Shown one piece after another: positions 45,101-57,618 of a stretch of 64,000 bases of DNA (the first letter of the stretch is position 1; every line of letters starts with the position of its first letter). Source of the DNA: Stromatinia cepivora (taxonomy: Eukaryota; Ascomycota; Leotiomycetes; Helotiales; Sclerotiniaceae). A program made the position numbers and the translations under genes. Under the pieces are notes generated by a model that made no database searches, was not told the origin of the DNA, and saw only the letters and a program-made list of their open reading frames with translations. The stretch is from assembly GCA_014898415.1 (NCBI GenBank), contig RCTD01000015.1, positions 682,001 to 746,000 of the forward strand, in the 5' to 3' direction.

Positions 45101-46112
45101 CTATATAAACCACGGGCAAACCAAAGTAAAATGATCAACAAACTAAGTTAATCAAAAGCGCTCAAAATTCATGATTTAATTTAGTTCACGGTGATTATGA
45201 GTGTAGAGAAGAAATCGGTGTGGGATATAACCCTAGGGAAAAGGGACTGGGGGAGCTTTGTTAAGAAGGTTCTCCTTCTCCTTCTCCTTCTCCTTCTCCT
45301 TCTCCCTCTCCTTCCCATCCAAAGCTGCGCAACATAATAAGCATAAAAACCAAACAACTACCCTCATCTCCTACTCTAGCAGCGAGTATATGTTTAGAAC
45401 AATAATAAAAAGCACAAGATAAGTTACCAGAACTCTCTATCAAACGATTAACATAAACATTCAAGACCGCCAAGTCTCGATCCTTTACGAATGCTTTACG
45501 AATCCTGCTAGGGTTTTAATGAGATGCAGTCTGATATTAATATATCAACAGTGGATGATGATGAGAAAAAGGAAGAAAAAGGAAGAAAAAAGCAGGACCT
45601 GAACTTATTAATTTCTCAAAGGGAATTTGGAGATGCTAGTTTAGAATTTGTGTAGATGGAATTAATGGTCAGGATCGCCAATCACGCATTCTCTACTTCT
45701 ATGGGGTTTGGATATCAGGACTCTTCGGTGTGTAGTGTGGAGGATAAAGATGAGATGAGATGAGAATGAAAGGGAAGGGGAAGAAATATTGATAAATGAG
45801 GTGAGAGGGGTAGATTGTTGTTGTTTGATCTCGATACTAATTATAAGATGATAGTAATGAAAAAAAAAAACAAATGGCAGCAAAATGTCTCTGTGGTAAT
45901 ATTATATCAACTTTATAGCGACTTCCCATAAATCCATTCACGGGAAAAGGGAAATAGGAAATACATTTGGCAGCTCACAAGCCACACCATTCCACGTCCT
46001 CTGTTTCTTCTCTGTTTCAATAGATGAAGAGAAAAAAACAATATTCGTAATTTCATTAAATACCACTACCTTCCCTTTTCCCCTTCTATAAACCCAAAAT
46101 GACCCACTCAAC
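42187..46112. other. 3.9-kb gene-poor region with a CTTCTC microsatellite
   Basis: Many short frames occur on both strands but none is convincing. A pyrimidine repeat of about six CTTCTC units lies at about 45270-45308. No element with clear ends was found. It may hold decayed repeats. Confidence 0.4.
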
Positions 46113-47496
46113 TCAATCCTCTTCATCACCCAAAAACTTTCTAGGATCCAAACTATGAATATCCGCACTCTTCGCCTCACCCTCAAACAAAAATTCGCTC
46201 ATCAATTTTCCCGTCGCACAACTATTTTGAATACCCCAACATGTATGACCCGCTGCTAGAAAAAGTCCTCGAATACCCGTATGACCAATTAGAGGACCTC
46301 CACCACTACGTGCTAATGGGAGATAACATGCTTGTTTTGCTAGGACTTCTCCGTTGCGCATAGGATCGGATATGGATCCTATGTAATCTATAATATCGTT
46401 GCAACTTGATTCATCGCATACGACTAGATTTGAGGATCTAGGGAGAGGTATGCTTTCATCTCCTTCGCCTGGACATTTATTTGTTAGTCTTTGGGAGCTA
46501 CATTAATAGAAGAGAAGGACACAAACCACAAGCATAGACTGTTCCATCAGGTCTAGCATACATTTCCGGATTAACCATTTTATCATGTTTCCTCTTCTTC
46601 TCCCCATTTTCTCCCTTTCTCCCAAACCCCTTCGGTAAATCGATTTCTGTAAATACTGCCCAAGGAGATACATCTGCCTTTATCACAACACTATGAGCTC
46701 TTTGAGAAGTAATTGGCGCTTCTGGCCATACATGAGATGTCCAAGGACCCGCAGATAATATGACATCATTCGCATGTAATGTATGAATATGTCTGGTCTC
46801 CTTATCTTCATATGTAACACCCTTTACAGTATTCCCCGTATAATCAATGGCTGTAACCGAACCATAAATAATTTCCACTCCTTTTTCCACAGCTAATTCT
46901 GCCATTGAAGTTGTGAATTGATATGGATGTACTTGTGCCGTCGTCTCCGGTGTTCCCATTTCCGAATACCATTTTATATTATCCAATTCAAACCAATCCA
47001 AATCCTTAGGAATATCATCACCCAAATATTCCTTTTGTTTCTTCATATCAGTTTTCGGTAATTTCTTCCAAACTTCTCCTCCATTTTCTGAGGAATCCTT
47101 GGGGTCAGCTTCAGGAATCAGTCGAGCTTTGGCTCCTATAGAACCACAATGTAATTGTCGATAACCCCATCGTTTAGGCCCATCATGTTCTTTTGCCAGT
47201 TCGGCATGAAGTTTATAGGAAAGTGGGACGATACATTCTGGACGAGCCCAAAGAGCAAGTAATCCACCTGCTTTGCCTGATGCTGCTGAGGCGATGGATT
47301 GAGCTTCGACGATGGTGATTTTTGTTGTGGCGGGGTTATATGAGGGGTGTCGAGTGAGGAAATAGGCAGATGTACAACCGATGATTCCACCACCTATTGA
47401 TTGATAAGTTAATTTATGATTTGAGATTTAGAAAATTAAAATATACATACCAATAATTACTATATTTCTTTTAGTTTCGGTTGATGAAGTTGCCAT
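46113..47496 (-). CDS. FAD-dependent oxidoreductase, DAO family (Tda3-like)
   Basis: Three exons, 47496-47451, 47393-46527 and 46468-46113, give 422 aa. The N-terminal dinucleotide fold is split by the first intron: NIVIIG then GGIIGCTSAYF, with the acidic ribose-binding residue in ITIVEAQSIASAASGKAGG. The middle has GVEIIYGSVTAIDY and DVILSAGPWTSHVW. The C-terminal FAD part reads GIRGLFLAAGHTCWGIQNSCATGKLM. The pattern fits the DAO-domain proteins that include yeast Tda3, linked to late-endosome to Golgi transport; the substrate is unknown. No signal peptide was seen. Symbol withheld because orthology was not tested. Confidence 0.87.
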
Positions 47497-48457
47497 TGTT
47501 TTAATCAAGTGCAAGTGCTCGGATTATTTCTTAAGCATTGATTACTCGGTATTTGATGTTGCTATACAAATAAAGTTTCAAGTTTCAAGCTTCGATCCAA
47601 AATGTCTTAAGATAAGAATTCTTATCTTAGACTATTAACGGCTTATTAGTTATCCCGCCCCCATATGTTCAACCGTTCTCCAACCGTTCTCCAACCGTTC
47701 TCCATTCATTTCTCAAGATTTCCTAGGAACCAAAAACCGACAAGTATGGCACCAAGACCATTTGATTGGCATCCTTGGAAGGATGATATCCTACATCAAC
47801 GAAGCCATAGGTAGTGTTTCCGTCCAAAAGATATTCGATTCGAAGTTCTAGGACTCTAGTTCGATATCTCGAAAGGTTGGAAGTTTAGAAATACAATTAT
47901 ATAGAAGGTGAATCTCTGTTATACCTTGTAAGGAAAGAATGGTTATGCAACTCTACACACGATGAAATCCTTCAAGTCATCCATCATGAACACGATTATT
48001 GTATTACATCAAGGCAACTGGTTAAATGCCGTTCTACCAAAATGATTTTAAGCCGAGGAAGAAATACTTTTCTCCACTTTAGAAAGTATCAAGAAACTAA
48101 TTAAGGTTTATAATTTCTAATACCATAACGGCATCAAACTACAAAGACAGATAAACATCCGAAATTCCCTTTGAGAAAGAAAGTCTCAGACTCTCAGACT
48201 CTCAGACTCTCAGACTCTCATCTCAGACTCTCAGACTCTCAGACTCTCAGACTCTCAACCCCTCAACCCCTCAACCCCTCAATCTCAAAACATTCCAGAG
48301 CTCTTCAGCCCTTCACTTCTTACAAATAATCCTTCAAAAACGTCATCCGATCTCTTCATGATATGACACCCATACCCATACCCATACTCATACACATAAA
48401 ACAATTAAAATATCACCCACCATACCAATCCAAATTCTAAATAAAAGCCGGTTCCCT
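47497..48457. other. Divergent spacer with an 8-bp microsatellite
   Basis: Separates the oxidoreductase and glutathione peroxidase starts. From about 48186 to 48256 the unit AGACTCTC repeats about eight times with one interruption, then AACCCCTC repeats about three times to 48280. The pyrimidine/purine asymmetry lies about 200-450 bp before the peroxidase start. Confidence 0.7.
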
Positions 48458-49427
48458 TTGAAACTATTCAATTCTCAATCTTCTTCTTTTTTCTTATATT
48501 ATAATAATTTCATCGCATCATCTCGACGAAATTTCTCGGGGAGATCATTTAATTCTTCCCTCGTCGCAAATATTTGGACATCACAAAGAACAGATCTGAC
48601 TGTGAGGAAGCATTCTCCAAATTACGTTCAACAACATATACGACATCTTACCATGGCTTCTGCTACTTCAATTTATGAGTTTGAACCTTTGAATAGTATG
48701 TTTCTTTTATATTCATATTCATATGGAATTCCATCACCACATCCCATTCTCGCACTCCAATCTCTATCCGTCATGTTCGCATCCTCATCCATTCCCACAA
48801 AATATATTAATCAAAACTCCACCCTCCAGAAAATGGCGAACCAACTCCCCTCGCAGATTACAAAGGCAAAGTCCTTTTAATCGTCAACACAGCTTCGAAA
48901 TGCGGTTTCACACCTCAATATGAAGGACTTGAGAAATTATACAAGAACATGAAGGAGAAGCACGGAGATGATTTTGTGATCTTAGGGTTTCCATGTAATC
49001 AATTTGGGGGACAAGATCCGGGTACTGATGAGGAAATTCAAAGTTTCTGTCAGATTAACTATGGGGTTTCTTTTCCTATCGTATGTTTTCTCTCTTTTCT
49101 CCCTTCTGGTTTCTCATACTCCGAATTCCTTTCATTTCTTTCATTTCTCTTTGCCCGTCAATGATACTTGAACAATACGCTAATCCTTCTCTCTCCTCAT
49201 AGATGAAAAAAGTCGACGTAAACGGCGACAATGCCGCTCCCCTTTTCAAATGGCTCAAGGAGGAAAAACCAGGTCTCCTCGGTCTTCAACGCGTAAAGTG
49301 GAATTTCGAAAAGTGGTTAGTGGGTAGAGATGGAAAGGTTAAGCAGAGATGGGCTAGCACGACTAAACCGGAATCTTTAGAGAAACCTGTTTTGGAGGCG
49401 TTGAATGAGGCGAAATCGGAACTTTGA
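48458..49427 (+). CDS. Glutathione peroxidase, thiol (Gpx3/Hyr1-like)
   Basis: The exons are up to 48695, 48830-49080 and 49203-49427. From the inner ATG at 48653 ([14 protein letters not shown]) the protein is 172 aa, the usual family size. The frame opens from 48458 and would add 65 residues rich in Ser, Asn and Arg, resembling a mitochondrial leader. The catalytic set is present: peroxidatic Cys in [12 protein letters not shown], Gln in [12 protein letters not shown] and Trp in [10 protein letters not shown]. The resolving Cys is likely in FPCNQF. Fungal enzymes of this type use thioredoxin to reduce peroxides and can act as oxidant sensors. Which start is used is open, and dual targeting is possible. 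Confidence 0.92.
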
Positions 49428-52400
49428 GGTTCTGGTTCTGTTTGTTATATGGTGTGATGGGAGGGAGGTCTTTTGGATGTTTTTGATGGGCTTAGTGATT
49501 TGGTGTTTGTGATGAGAAAGTGGTAGATGGTCGGAGGATGTTAAGGATGTTAAGGATGTTAATTGATGGACTGTACAATGTTTATGCGGGACTAATACCA
49601 TAAAATGAGAAAACTTTTTCATTTAATTTATATCTGGGCATGAAGTTCTGTTTATATCTGGAAATGAATTTCTACTCTACAGCAAAGGCATTCGAAGTGG
49701 ACCCTTTCTTCTCCCCCGACATCTATATAAAATCCTTCCTTCCCTCCCCCTCTTTACTTTTCTCACTAACATCGCAAGCTCAGCCATCGCCTAAAGAATA
49801 TATGGGGAATTTGCCAGGATCGCTAGTATATACTGTCTCGTCTCGGTAATGATATTAGAGAGTGAGTGTACGAAGTGATTAAGGATTTGTCGGCTGGGAG
49901 CTTTGTGGTGGTATATTGGATTCTTCTTGTTATTATTGTTTTTGTTGTTTTTCTTCGGGTTTATTAATTTTTGAGAATCGTATTTTTCATCAATATTTGC
50001 GTTTTTATTATTTTCATTGTCAATCTGCATCATCATCATCATCATCCTCCTCATCGCCAATATCAGTATCCACTACATTATATCCTCTATCCTTTTTCCC
50101 GGTCCTCTATCGATCCTCTATATCCCCTCCAACCGATCTTTCTAAATGATGTTCTCCGGATAACCTCTGTGAAGTTTACTTGTTTTCGGGTTATTAGAGG
50201 AGCTGGCTCTGAGTTGGATGTTTGATTTTTGATCTTTTGATTGTTGGTATACTAGGTGTTTATTTTGTGGTGTTTTTGAAATTTGACAGTGAGGAATTAG
50301 CTGGTGGTGATAGTTTCGCTGATGTTGCTGTTACTTTTTCTTGCTGTTGTGTTTGCTGTCATTGTTGCTATCAGACTTATACATCCTCAAACTTTACGAT
50401 TTGTACCTCTTGACCCAGACACATTCATATACCAAGCAAATAAGCATAGATATTGCCAACTTAATTTTGTCCCTGAATATAAATCCACTTGGATATCTTG
50501 TCCTCTGTTCATCCTTGTCAATGTGTTCTTGTAACTTAATTCCTTATTACCCCGAAATATTTATCGTATTTATACCATAACTCTCCATGGTTTCTTGCTT
50601 GAGGGGAAAAGGATGAATGTTTGGCTGGGGTAGATGAGTGGGGAAACGTCATCGTGCAGCCTATCTATCCTCTTTTCCACATACTCTGAATTTTTCAAAA
50701 CCCACAAATCTCCCGCACGCCTCTGATTCCCGCCAAAAAAAATTCATATACGGTTACATTACTTCTATCAATTAATTTGATGGAATCATTGCGGATGTGT
50801 ACACCCATTATGATGGGGCTCTTGGAGGGCTACAGTAAATACTCCTAGTTTATGGTTCTGGAATATTGTTAACTGCGGCAGTGCGATGAACGGCAAGACT
50901 TCTAGGGCTTATTCTTGTTTATGGAGTAAGCACAGCAAGCATTCGTGTTTTATCCATGATTCTGTTTATTCTGCTAGGTTTGGAAATCTGGTAGTGTGGG
51001 TACGATATTGGAGCTGGGAAATTAAAATAGCATTTATTTTTCCTACTGGTTATACACTCGTCATTAATTACAGACCAAGGGCTACTGTCATTCGCGGATT
51101 TTTCTTTAGTGAAAATAGCAAGAATAGGTCATGTTGGTGATTTGTGCGAGAAAGTAAAGGGGGAAAAGGTTTGTGGATGTATCATTTCTTATAGCCACTG
51201 CAGTAAATCCTCAAGTTACACCAAGCTTAATATCGCTTGCAGACTTCAACAATCTTTTATTCTCTACTCCCTAATGAGGGCATGACTTAGCACAATATGT
51301 ATTATCATTGGAAGAGACAAAGTAAACAAGAGCTAAATACTACATTTTATATACCGATACTGGATTTTTTGTGGAGATTTAGGGTGTGGTCTGATGTGGA
51401 CTTATTTACGGAGCTAATTCAAAGCTGTGAGGCGAGGAAAGAGAGTGGATATGAATACAATAGCATTGTTGAAATGTATTAAGATAAGATTATCGATACA
51501 TAGCTTGCCTGGCGGAAAGTGGCCGCCGTGGTATATAAGTAGATGTTTCTCTCGTCTTTTGGTACTCTCTAATCTTACGCAAATTCCAAGAACATCGAAG
51601 TGCCAAGGAATGGCATTTCTCCAATACTCGAGGAACATCCTCCCTTTAAAGCGTATTAAGGGGTGCTCTCAATCCGGTAATCCACTCCTTTGTTGGAAGT
51701 TTGAGTCCACATTTTTTCTGTCGTTTTTTACTGTTTACATTTACATCGTCGTTCTTGTTATCAATAAGACCCAATGTCACCAAACTTCGGTTTTTCGCTC
51801 ATAACATAAATTCCCAATTCTTCGTCTCCTCACGCTGTAAGTATATTATAATGCTCAGGTGATTGAATTTGCTTGGAACAACGCTCACTTTAGAACTTCA
51901 CCTCCGCATTTGGGCTGAAAGTCATGTGTTATGTTGTGTACTCTACTGCTTCATAGCGCAAAGATGTCTTCTTTATATGGGAGAATCATTCTAGGAGGTT
52001 ATCTAAGGTTCTCCTCGGTGCTAGTGCATGATTAGTGTTACTCGCTTAAAAATGGGGGGGGAGAAAGGTTTGAGAAAGTGTTGTTTGCTATATAATGCTC
52101 GCTCTCACCTTCTATTTCTGGTAAAAGTTTCGGTAGAAACGTACTATGCCGTACAGGATCTGATTTTTGGTTGTTCGTCTATGTAGGGTTGAGATGAGAA
52201 CCAGTCGAACATTAATTGCTCGCTTATATGTATATTTCTTGTCATTGTCGTTGCTGTGATCTATTATTACCATCAGGAATGTATTGTTGTCATGTTATTT
52301 GCATTTTTCTGTTGTTGCTTGTAGATTACAATCACGCAAAACTAGGAAATCGGCGGGTATGCCTCACAGTCTTCTGTGGCTTGAAAAAAAATAGTGATAG

Positions 52401-53011
52401 TCATAAGAAAGTTATCAGAAAACTGTGTACAGAAATCTTCATATAGCTATTATGTTTTCTAGACTTGCAATCCACGTTAGAAAGAGGTCTTCGATTAGAT
52501 CAGCAAATGCTTTTTATTTACCTCTTTGATTCTTTAACGACAATAGTACGTAAGAAGGAGTGTTAGATGAAAAAGGAATCAACAATCGTGATTAACTAGC
52601 TGTCTACACCCAGAGACTTCTGTATCTCAGGCTATAGCAATTAACGCCCACTCATCTTTCTCATATTATGTTCTTAGCTCAATGAAAAATGAGATCAATC
52701 CTAGAACACTATTACTCCTGCCCTCGATATCGTCCAATCATTAAGAACTTTACTTATCATCCACATGTACCCCAGCCAAACTCATTCACCTACCCGTCAA
52801 CTCGCCAACTGCAGTACCAAACTGAAGTCTACAGATTATTGCCCAAAACACCACAACTTCAAACTTTAAAATGAAAAATTTAAAATACAAATGCGAAAAC
52901 AATCCCATCGGTATCCAAATTCTTATACATCACAAATCATAACATCTATCACTAATAAGATATTGGTTTCCCCTAGAATATTTAACCAGACATACTCTAC
53001 AGAATTGTGTA
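49428..53011. other. 3.6-kb gene-poor region
   Basis: Only short, low-quality frames occur. A His/Pro/Ser-type frame near 50.0 kb comes from (ATC)n-like sequence. No gene or bounded element was recognised. Confidence 0.4.
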
Positions 53012-53368
53012 TAGACTACGTAGAAATAACCCGCAACCCATAAATACTTATAGATAATCCGTTTTGTAAATTATCCATTGAAAATATTATCTATTTTATA
53101 AATTATCTATTTTATAAATTATCTATTCTATATAAATTATTTATAAATATCTATAGATTATTTATTAATCTATAAATAAATAGATTATCTATAATTCGAT
53201 AAATAATTTATATAATTTATAAAAGATTAGTATAAAAATTAATATAATTTGAATGGATTATTTATAAGTATTTATTCAGATTTTTTAATTATCTATTCTG
53301 TCAATAGATTATTTATAGATTATCTATTAGAGTTATTATCCGCTTTACGGATAATCGTTGCGCAGTTT
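53012..53368. mobile_element. MULE-like MITE, copy 1 (357 bp)
   Basis: The left end is TAGACTACGTAGAAATAACC. The right end inverted is AAACTGCGCAACGATTATCC. The element is flanked by imperfect 9-bp duplications, AATTGTGTA (53003-53011) and AGTTATGCA (53369-53377), which differ by three transitions. The interior is dense in TTATCTATAAAT-type palindromes. The second copy at 54465 has the same ends in the same orientation. No coding capacity. A 9-bp target duplication is typical of Mutator-like elements. Confidence 0.7.
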
Positions 53369-54348
53369 AGTTATGCATAAAGCCTTCAACAGTAAGGGGG
53401 AAGATAACGGCGGGAATTTACCAAGGCTCTTCAATAACCATGGGACGGTATGCTGAAATAAGGAGATAAAACTCTATGGGTTTCTTCCCATCCTAGTGTG
53501 AGTTCAATAATTTTATAAACTTCATCCAAGTTTTGCGAAAGACCCAGGAAGCTCATTGGCGAGCGTTTATGTTGAGCATGCTGATAGAAATGTAGATGCC
53601 AGTCGCTATCATGATGATGCAGGAACAAAACGTGCTTGAGTTCAGGCCCGGCTGTTAATCGATTCTCTTTGGAAATTCTCTTGCCGATGAATAGTCGAAC
53701 TTGCTGTGCAAAAGTCTCCGCAGCCTTTCGTCCGACTTGAGCCTCGAGCTATCCTTTTATCTCCATGCCTACTTCCGCGAGAGCTTTTCTATCCTGAAGC
53801 ACGTCCACACACTGGGTCACAACATCTGCTACTCCAAGACACATGTTGAATTGGCAGTCGAAATTCGCACGGCCAAGGAGTTTTTTTTAATAATGATAGC
53901 ACTGCTGTGACATTTGGAAGCTCTTTACGCACCGCTTTACCGTATTTATATTTGTTGTAGGCTCCGACTCCTTGATTAAAAGCAGCCCCACCTTGCTAAT
54001 CGTACTTTCGCTTCTTCCTGGAAGTGAGCAGTAGTGTGTATTCAAGGCGGGCTTTCGTGCAGCCGTGCTTACTTTCTATATAAGTTCTCCAACACTTTAT
54101 CATATACAAAAACTTCTCAAATCCAAACACAACTACCTCTTCCGGCTTCTACAAAACACCCCCACACTCTACATCAGGTAGGTCCAAGCCTAAGCATCTC
54201 AGAATTATCAAAATCAATCTAGAATACTTTTAGGTTGACTGTTTTCAAGGAGACAAGTCCAATAGAAAACTTACAGAGACATTTACATCATCGTAAACCT
54301 TAGTTGAAGACAATCGACTCAAATCATCCTAACCACCAACAAGGCGTC
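53369..54348. other. Stretch between the two MITEs
   Basis: A minus-strand frame at 53431-53628 (DSDWHLHFYQHAQHKRS) looks protein-like and may be a gene fragment. The plus-strand frame at 53701-53910 is less convincing. I cannot assign either. Confidence 0.35.
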
Positions 54349-55686
54349 ATGGACACTGATGACTTTACTGAGAAGATGGAGGTACACCAAGAAGTAAGTA
54401 TACAATGCTTCCCGACCAGGAGGAGGCGCCAGGAGCGAGATTAAGATCTTACGTCACTTATTTGTAGGCTGCGCAGAAATAACCCGCAACCCATGAGTAA
54501 TCCGCCCTCTAGATTATCTATCAGAACCATTATCCGATTTATAGATTATCTATTGAGATTTTGAAATAATCCGCTTTGTATAAATTACCTATGAGTATTC
54601 ATGGATTATCTATCAATCTGTAAATAGATATAATTTATAAAGATTAATATAGAAATTAATATAATTTGAATAGATATTTATAGATTATTTATTAATCTGT
54701 AAATTATCTGTAGATTATTTGTAAATTATTTATAAATTATTTGCGGATAATTTATTGATCCATGAATAGATGGATTATTTATAAAATGATAAATATCTAT
54801 AAATAATCTATAGATAACTTACAAATATTTGTTCAGATTCCTCACTCATCCATCCCGTTAATGGAATATCCACAGATTATCCATCAGAGTCATTATCCAC
54901 CTTGCGGGTAACCGTTGCGTAGTCTACTTATTTGAGAGTGCATCGGTCTCAGACCCATCAATCTACCGCTCGACTTTTTCTCTCGGCTTCTTCGACCTTG
55001 CACACGAGATTCGACGCCTGATCTACAAGGAATACTTTGGTATTGCCGTGCCAATCTCATTTGGGGCCTCCTCCTGGGATTTTGAACCACCGCTAAGCCT
55101 CAAAGAGGAATACGGTCTTTCTCCAGCATTTCTACGAGTCAACCAACAAGTACACTACGAAGCTAGACCATTCCTATACTCCAACAATCAATTTGACATT
55201 TCTAGCGTCGACCCCACAGATCAACTATCCACTAACGATGCAGTTCTTACCTACTTCTTGGGGAAGATTGGTAGTGATAGTGCAAGCCTTCTTCGTCACA
55301 TTCAAATCGACTTTCCCACCTTTGACTGTGGAACATACAAAATCCCACGAGAGATCTGGGAGCCCATGGAAGAGTCCGTAGGAATCTTGAAGCAAATTGA
55401 AGACAATTGCACACAGATCAATACAGTTAAAATGGTACTAACTTGGCATATTGCGGCGATTCACCACACAACCAGACGAATCAATACATTTCATGCCGAA
55501 TCAAAAGCAATCGACTGGCTAAATGAACAACTGCACGCCATTCCGTCCCTAAAAGCAATCATTGTTGAGTCTGAAAAACCTGAAGTTCAACACAAACATG
55601 GAATATGGGATCAAAGAGGGAGGATGTGTGAGTATGGATGGGAATTTCAGATCACCCCTGAGGATAATTACGGTGAAGGCTTTTGA
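54349..55686 (+). CDS. 2EXR/F-box-like protein gene interrupted by a MITE
   Basis: The start at 54349 (MDTDDFTEKMEVHQE) is followed by a GTAAGT donor at 54394. Without the element, a 52-nt intron and then TTA TTT GAG AGT would run into SDPSIYRSTFSLGFF. DLAHEIRRLIYKEYF follows, the F-x-L-x-x-E-I-R-x-x-I-Y box of fungal 2EXR/F-box-like proteins. The rest reads LRVNQQVHYEARPFLYSNNQF, and the frame ends at 55686, about 256 aa before insertion. The MITE at 54465-54925 breaks the second exon. An acceptor at 54936 would let a longer 543-nt intron splice it out in frame, so the gene may still be expressed. These proteins usually have no known substrate. Confidence 0.65.
54465..54925. mobile_element. 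MULE-like MITE, copy 2 (461 bp)
   Basis: Perfect 9-bp duplications ACTTATTTG flank it at 54456-54464 and 54926-54934. The ends are TAGGCTGCGCAGAAATAACC and, inverted from the right, AGACTACGCAACGGTTACCC. They match copy 1 at 53012. The interior is made of degenerate TTATAGATTATC-like palindromes. There is no open frame of note. The perfect duplication suggests a younger insertion than copy 1. Confidence 0.82.
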
Positions 55687-57618
55687 TGACCGTAGTATGT
55701 TTCGCAAATCTAGTCAAGAAGGTTTGAGATAGGTGTGGAAGAAGGAATATTATAGAAGAAGAAAGCATAGAAGAGAAAATAAAGAGGTTTGGTTGTATGA
55801 GGTAAAAATCAAGAAGCGGCCCAGCTCAGCATCAAGCGGCTTTCTAGGTACTATCATTGAGACGGCATCATTGTCATATAATCAATGGTGAGGCGTAGAT
55901 TTGGTGACAGCAACAAATCTTTTGGTTCGATAAAAGAAACAAATTGGCGGCGAAAGCTCTCCTCGCCCAACCCACCAGCTCGCGCACTCTTCGAAAATAA
56001 TCCACCAATTACCTTTCCAAATAGAAAGTGTGTCAACTGACATCCCATGTATCCTATTCTGAAGTCTTCTGCTTGTCTTGTTTAGCAAACGATCAAATTC
56101 GGAACTTAAAGTCTATTTATGGGTAAAAGTTCGTTGCAAAAATCCATAGCACCTTGATGGCTTGTAAAAGCATATGTGTTTTGGCAGGGAATACAGAAAC
56201 ATGGTTGGTGTGAGCTCAACAAAGTCCCCAAGTCCCCGATTTTTTTCCCATTTTTCACATTGCAGGCTTATGATTCATGAAGCACGTTATTGATAGTGGG
56301 AACTTGGTGTCTATAAAAGAAAGCTTCAAAGCAATTTTTCAAAAATGAAGACCGTGTAAACCTTACAAACATCGGCTGAAATGAGCAGGGGTTTTGGCAA
56401 AAATGAGCTCTGAGAACCAGAAGTCAATTTCAGTTCTGATTCAAAATGAGAGGGCACGGAATTTGATGCAAATACCGGCTATTTTCATTCTCAATTCTCC
56501 TCCATGGTGTAAATTAACTATCAAAAGACGCTTGTTGTCGCTAAACAAGCTTTACTGTGCCTATTGTAGCAAGGACGAGAACTTCTCCTCTTAAGATAAG
56601 AAAACCCAACTTTTAAGCCTGTTGAACCTTCAATATTATTACTTCAATCCTAGTTGTCCTTGTAAAGAATGTACTTCTTGAGAACTCCCTCGCTCAAGCC
56701 TTCTGTTGGGCGTAAGTATCGTCCTCTCATTCTATCTTAGACTTATCAACGACTGCTGCTGCCGTCTTTGCTTCGACTAGACTGGGCGCAACAGTATAAG
56801 TTCTGGATGAACCTGTACTTACTAAAACCATGTGCCTCTAGATATGCTCACCCTATGTACGGGAATTTGCTCGAGCTTAGAGAACGAATAGAAATAGATA
56901 AACTTGGCAAGTTTGAATATGCGGGGGGGGGGGGGGGGGGGGGGGTAAGTAGTGGAGTTGGTAACCTGAAAGATTGAATTGAGGAGTGGAGACGGATAGA
57001 AACAATGTGCAGTTTTTGTTCAAATGTGGATCAACCCGTAAATATGACGCAATGGAAATTGAGAAGAATTGAAGAGAGATCAAAGGATGTGGGTTGTATT
57101 TAAAAGCTCGCTTGAGTTGAAAGTTCAGGGGGTACACGAGAACAAAATATGGAACTAATCTGGTACTATGGGATGACCAGGCTGCATTGTGGTTGTTGGT
57201 CGAAGAAAGAAGATGAGAATTTCGTTTTCGAGGTAGGGCTAGTGATAGTGAGAGACGAAATAACGAGGGAGCGAGCCACATCTTCAAGACGAGATAGCCA
57301 TATGAAATGTAAAGTTTGCTGACAACAGTAAAGAGGTAAGGCGGAAGAAATATAACGTAGGAATAACAACAAGTCTCAAGAATTGAGGTGAGAACACCGA
57401 GGCGATCATGTAATTGGATGGAGAATCAAAAAATCCTGAATTCTCGTCTGAAGTTCATCCCATCATATATAACTAGTAGTGATGGCCAGATATGTCTTAT
57501 GCACACATTATATACTGGTGAGTATTAAGTCCCAACCAATTGTCCAAACAACAAATATGCATTCATCAACCGCCCACATTTATAAAATGCAACGACCACA
57601 ACCTCCGTTGACATTCAT
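55687..57618. other. 1.9-kb spacer with a G23 run
   Basis: Short frames only. A run of 23 G lies at 56923-56945. No gene was recognised; the convergent aldolase gene ends at the right. Confidence 0.45.

Noticed and set aside
45268..45306. Glu/Gly repeat frame over CTTCTC units
   Set aside because: Simple-sequence repeat without a surrounding gene.
49971..50225. His-rich frame near 50 kb
   Set aside because: Caused by an ATC microsatellite; no other evidence.
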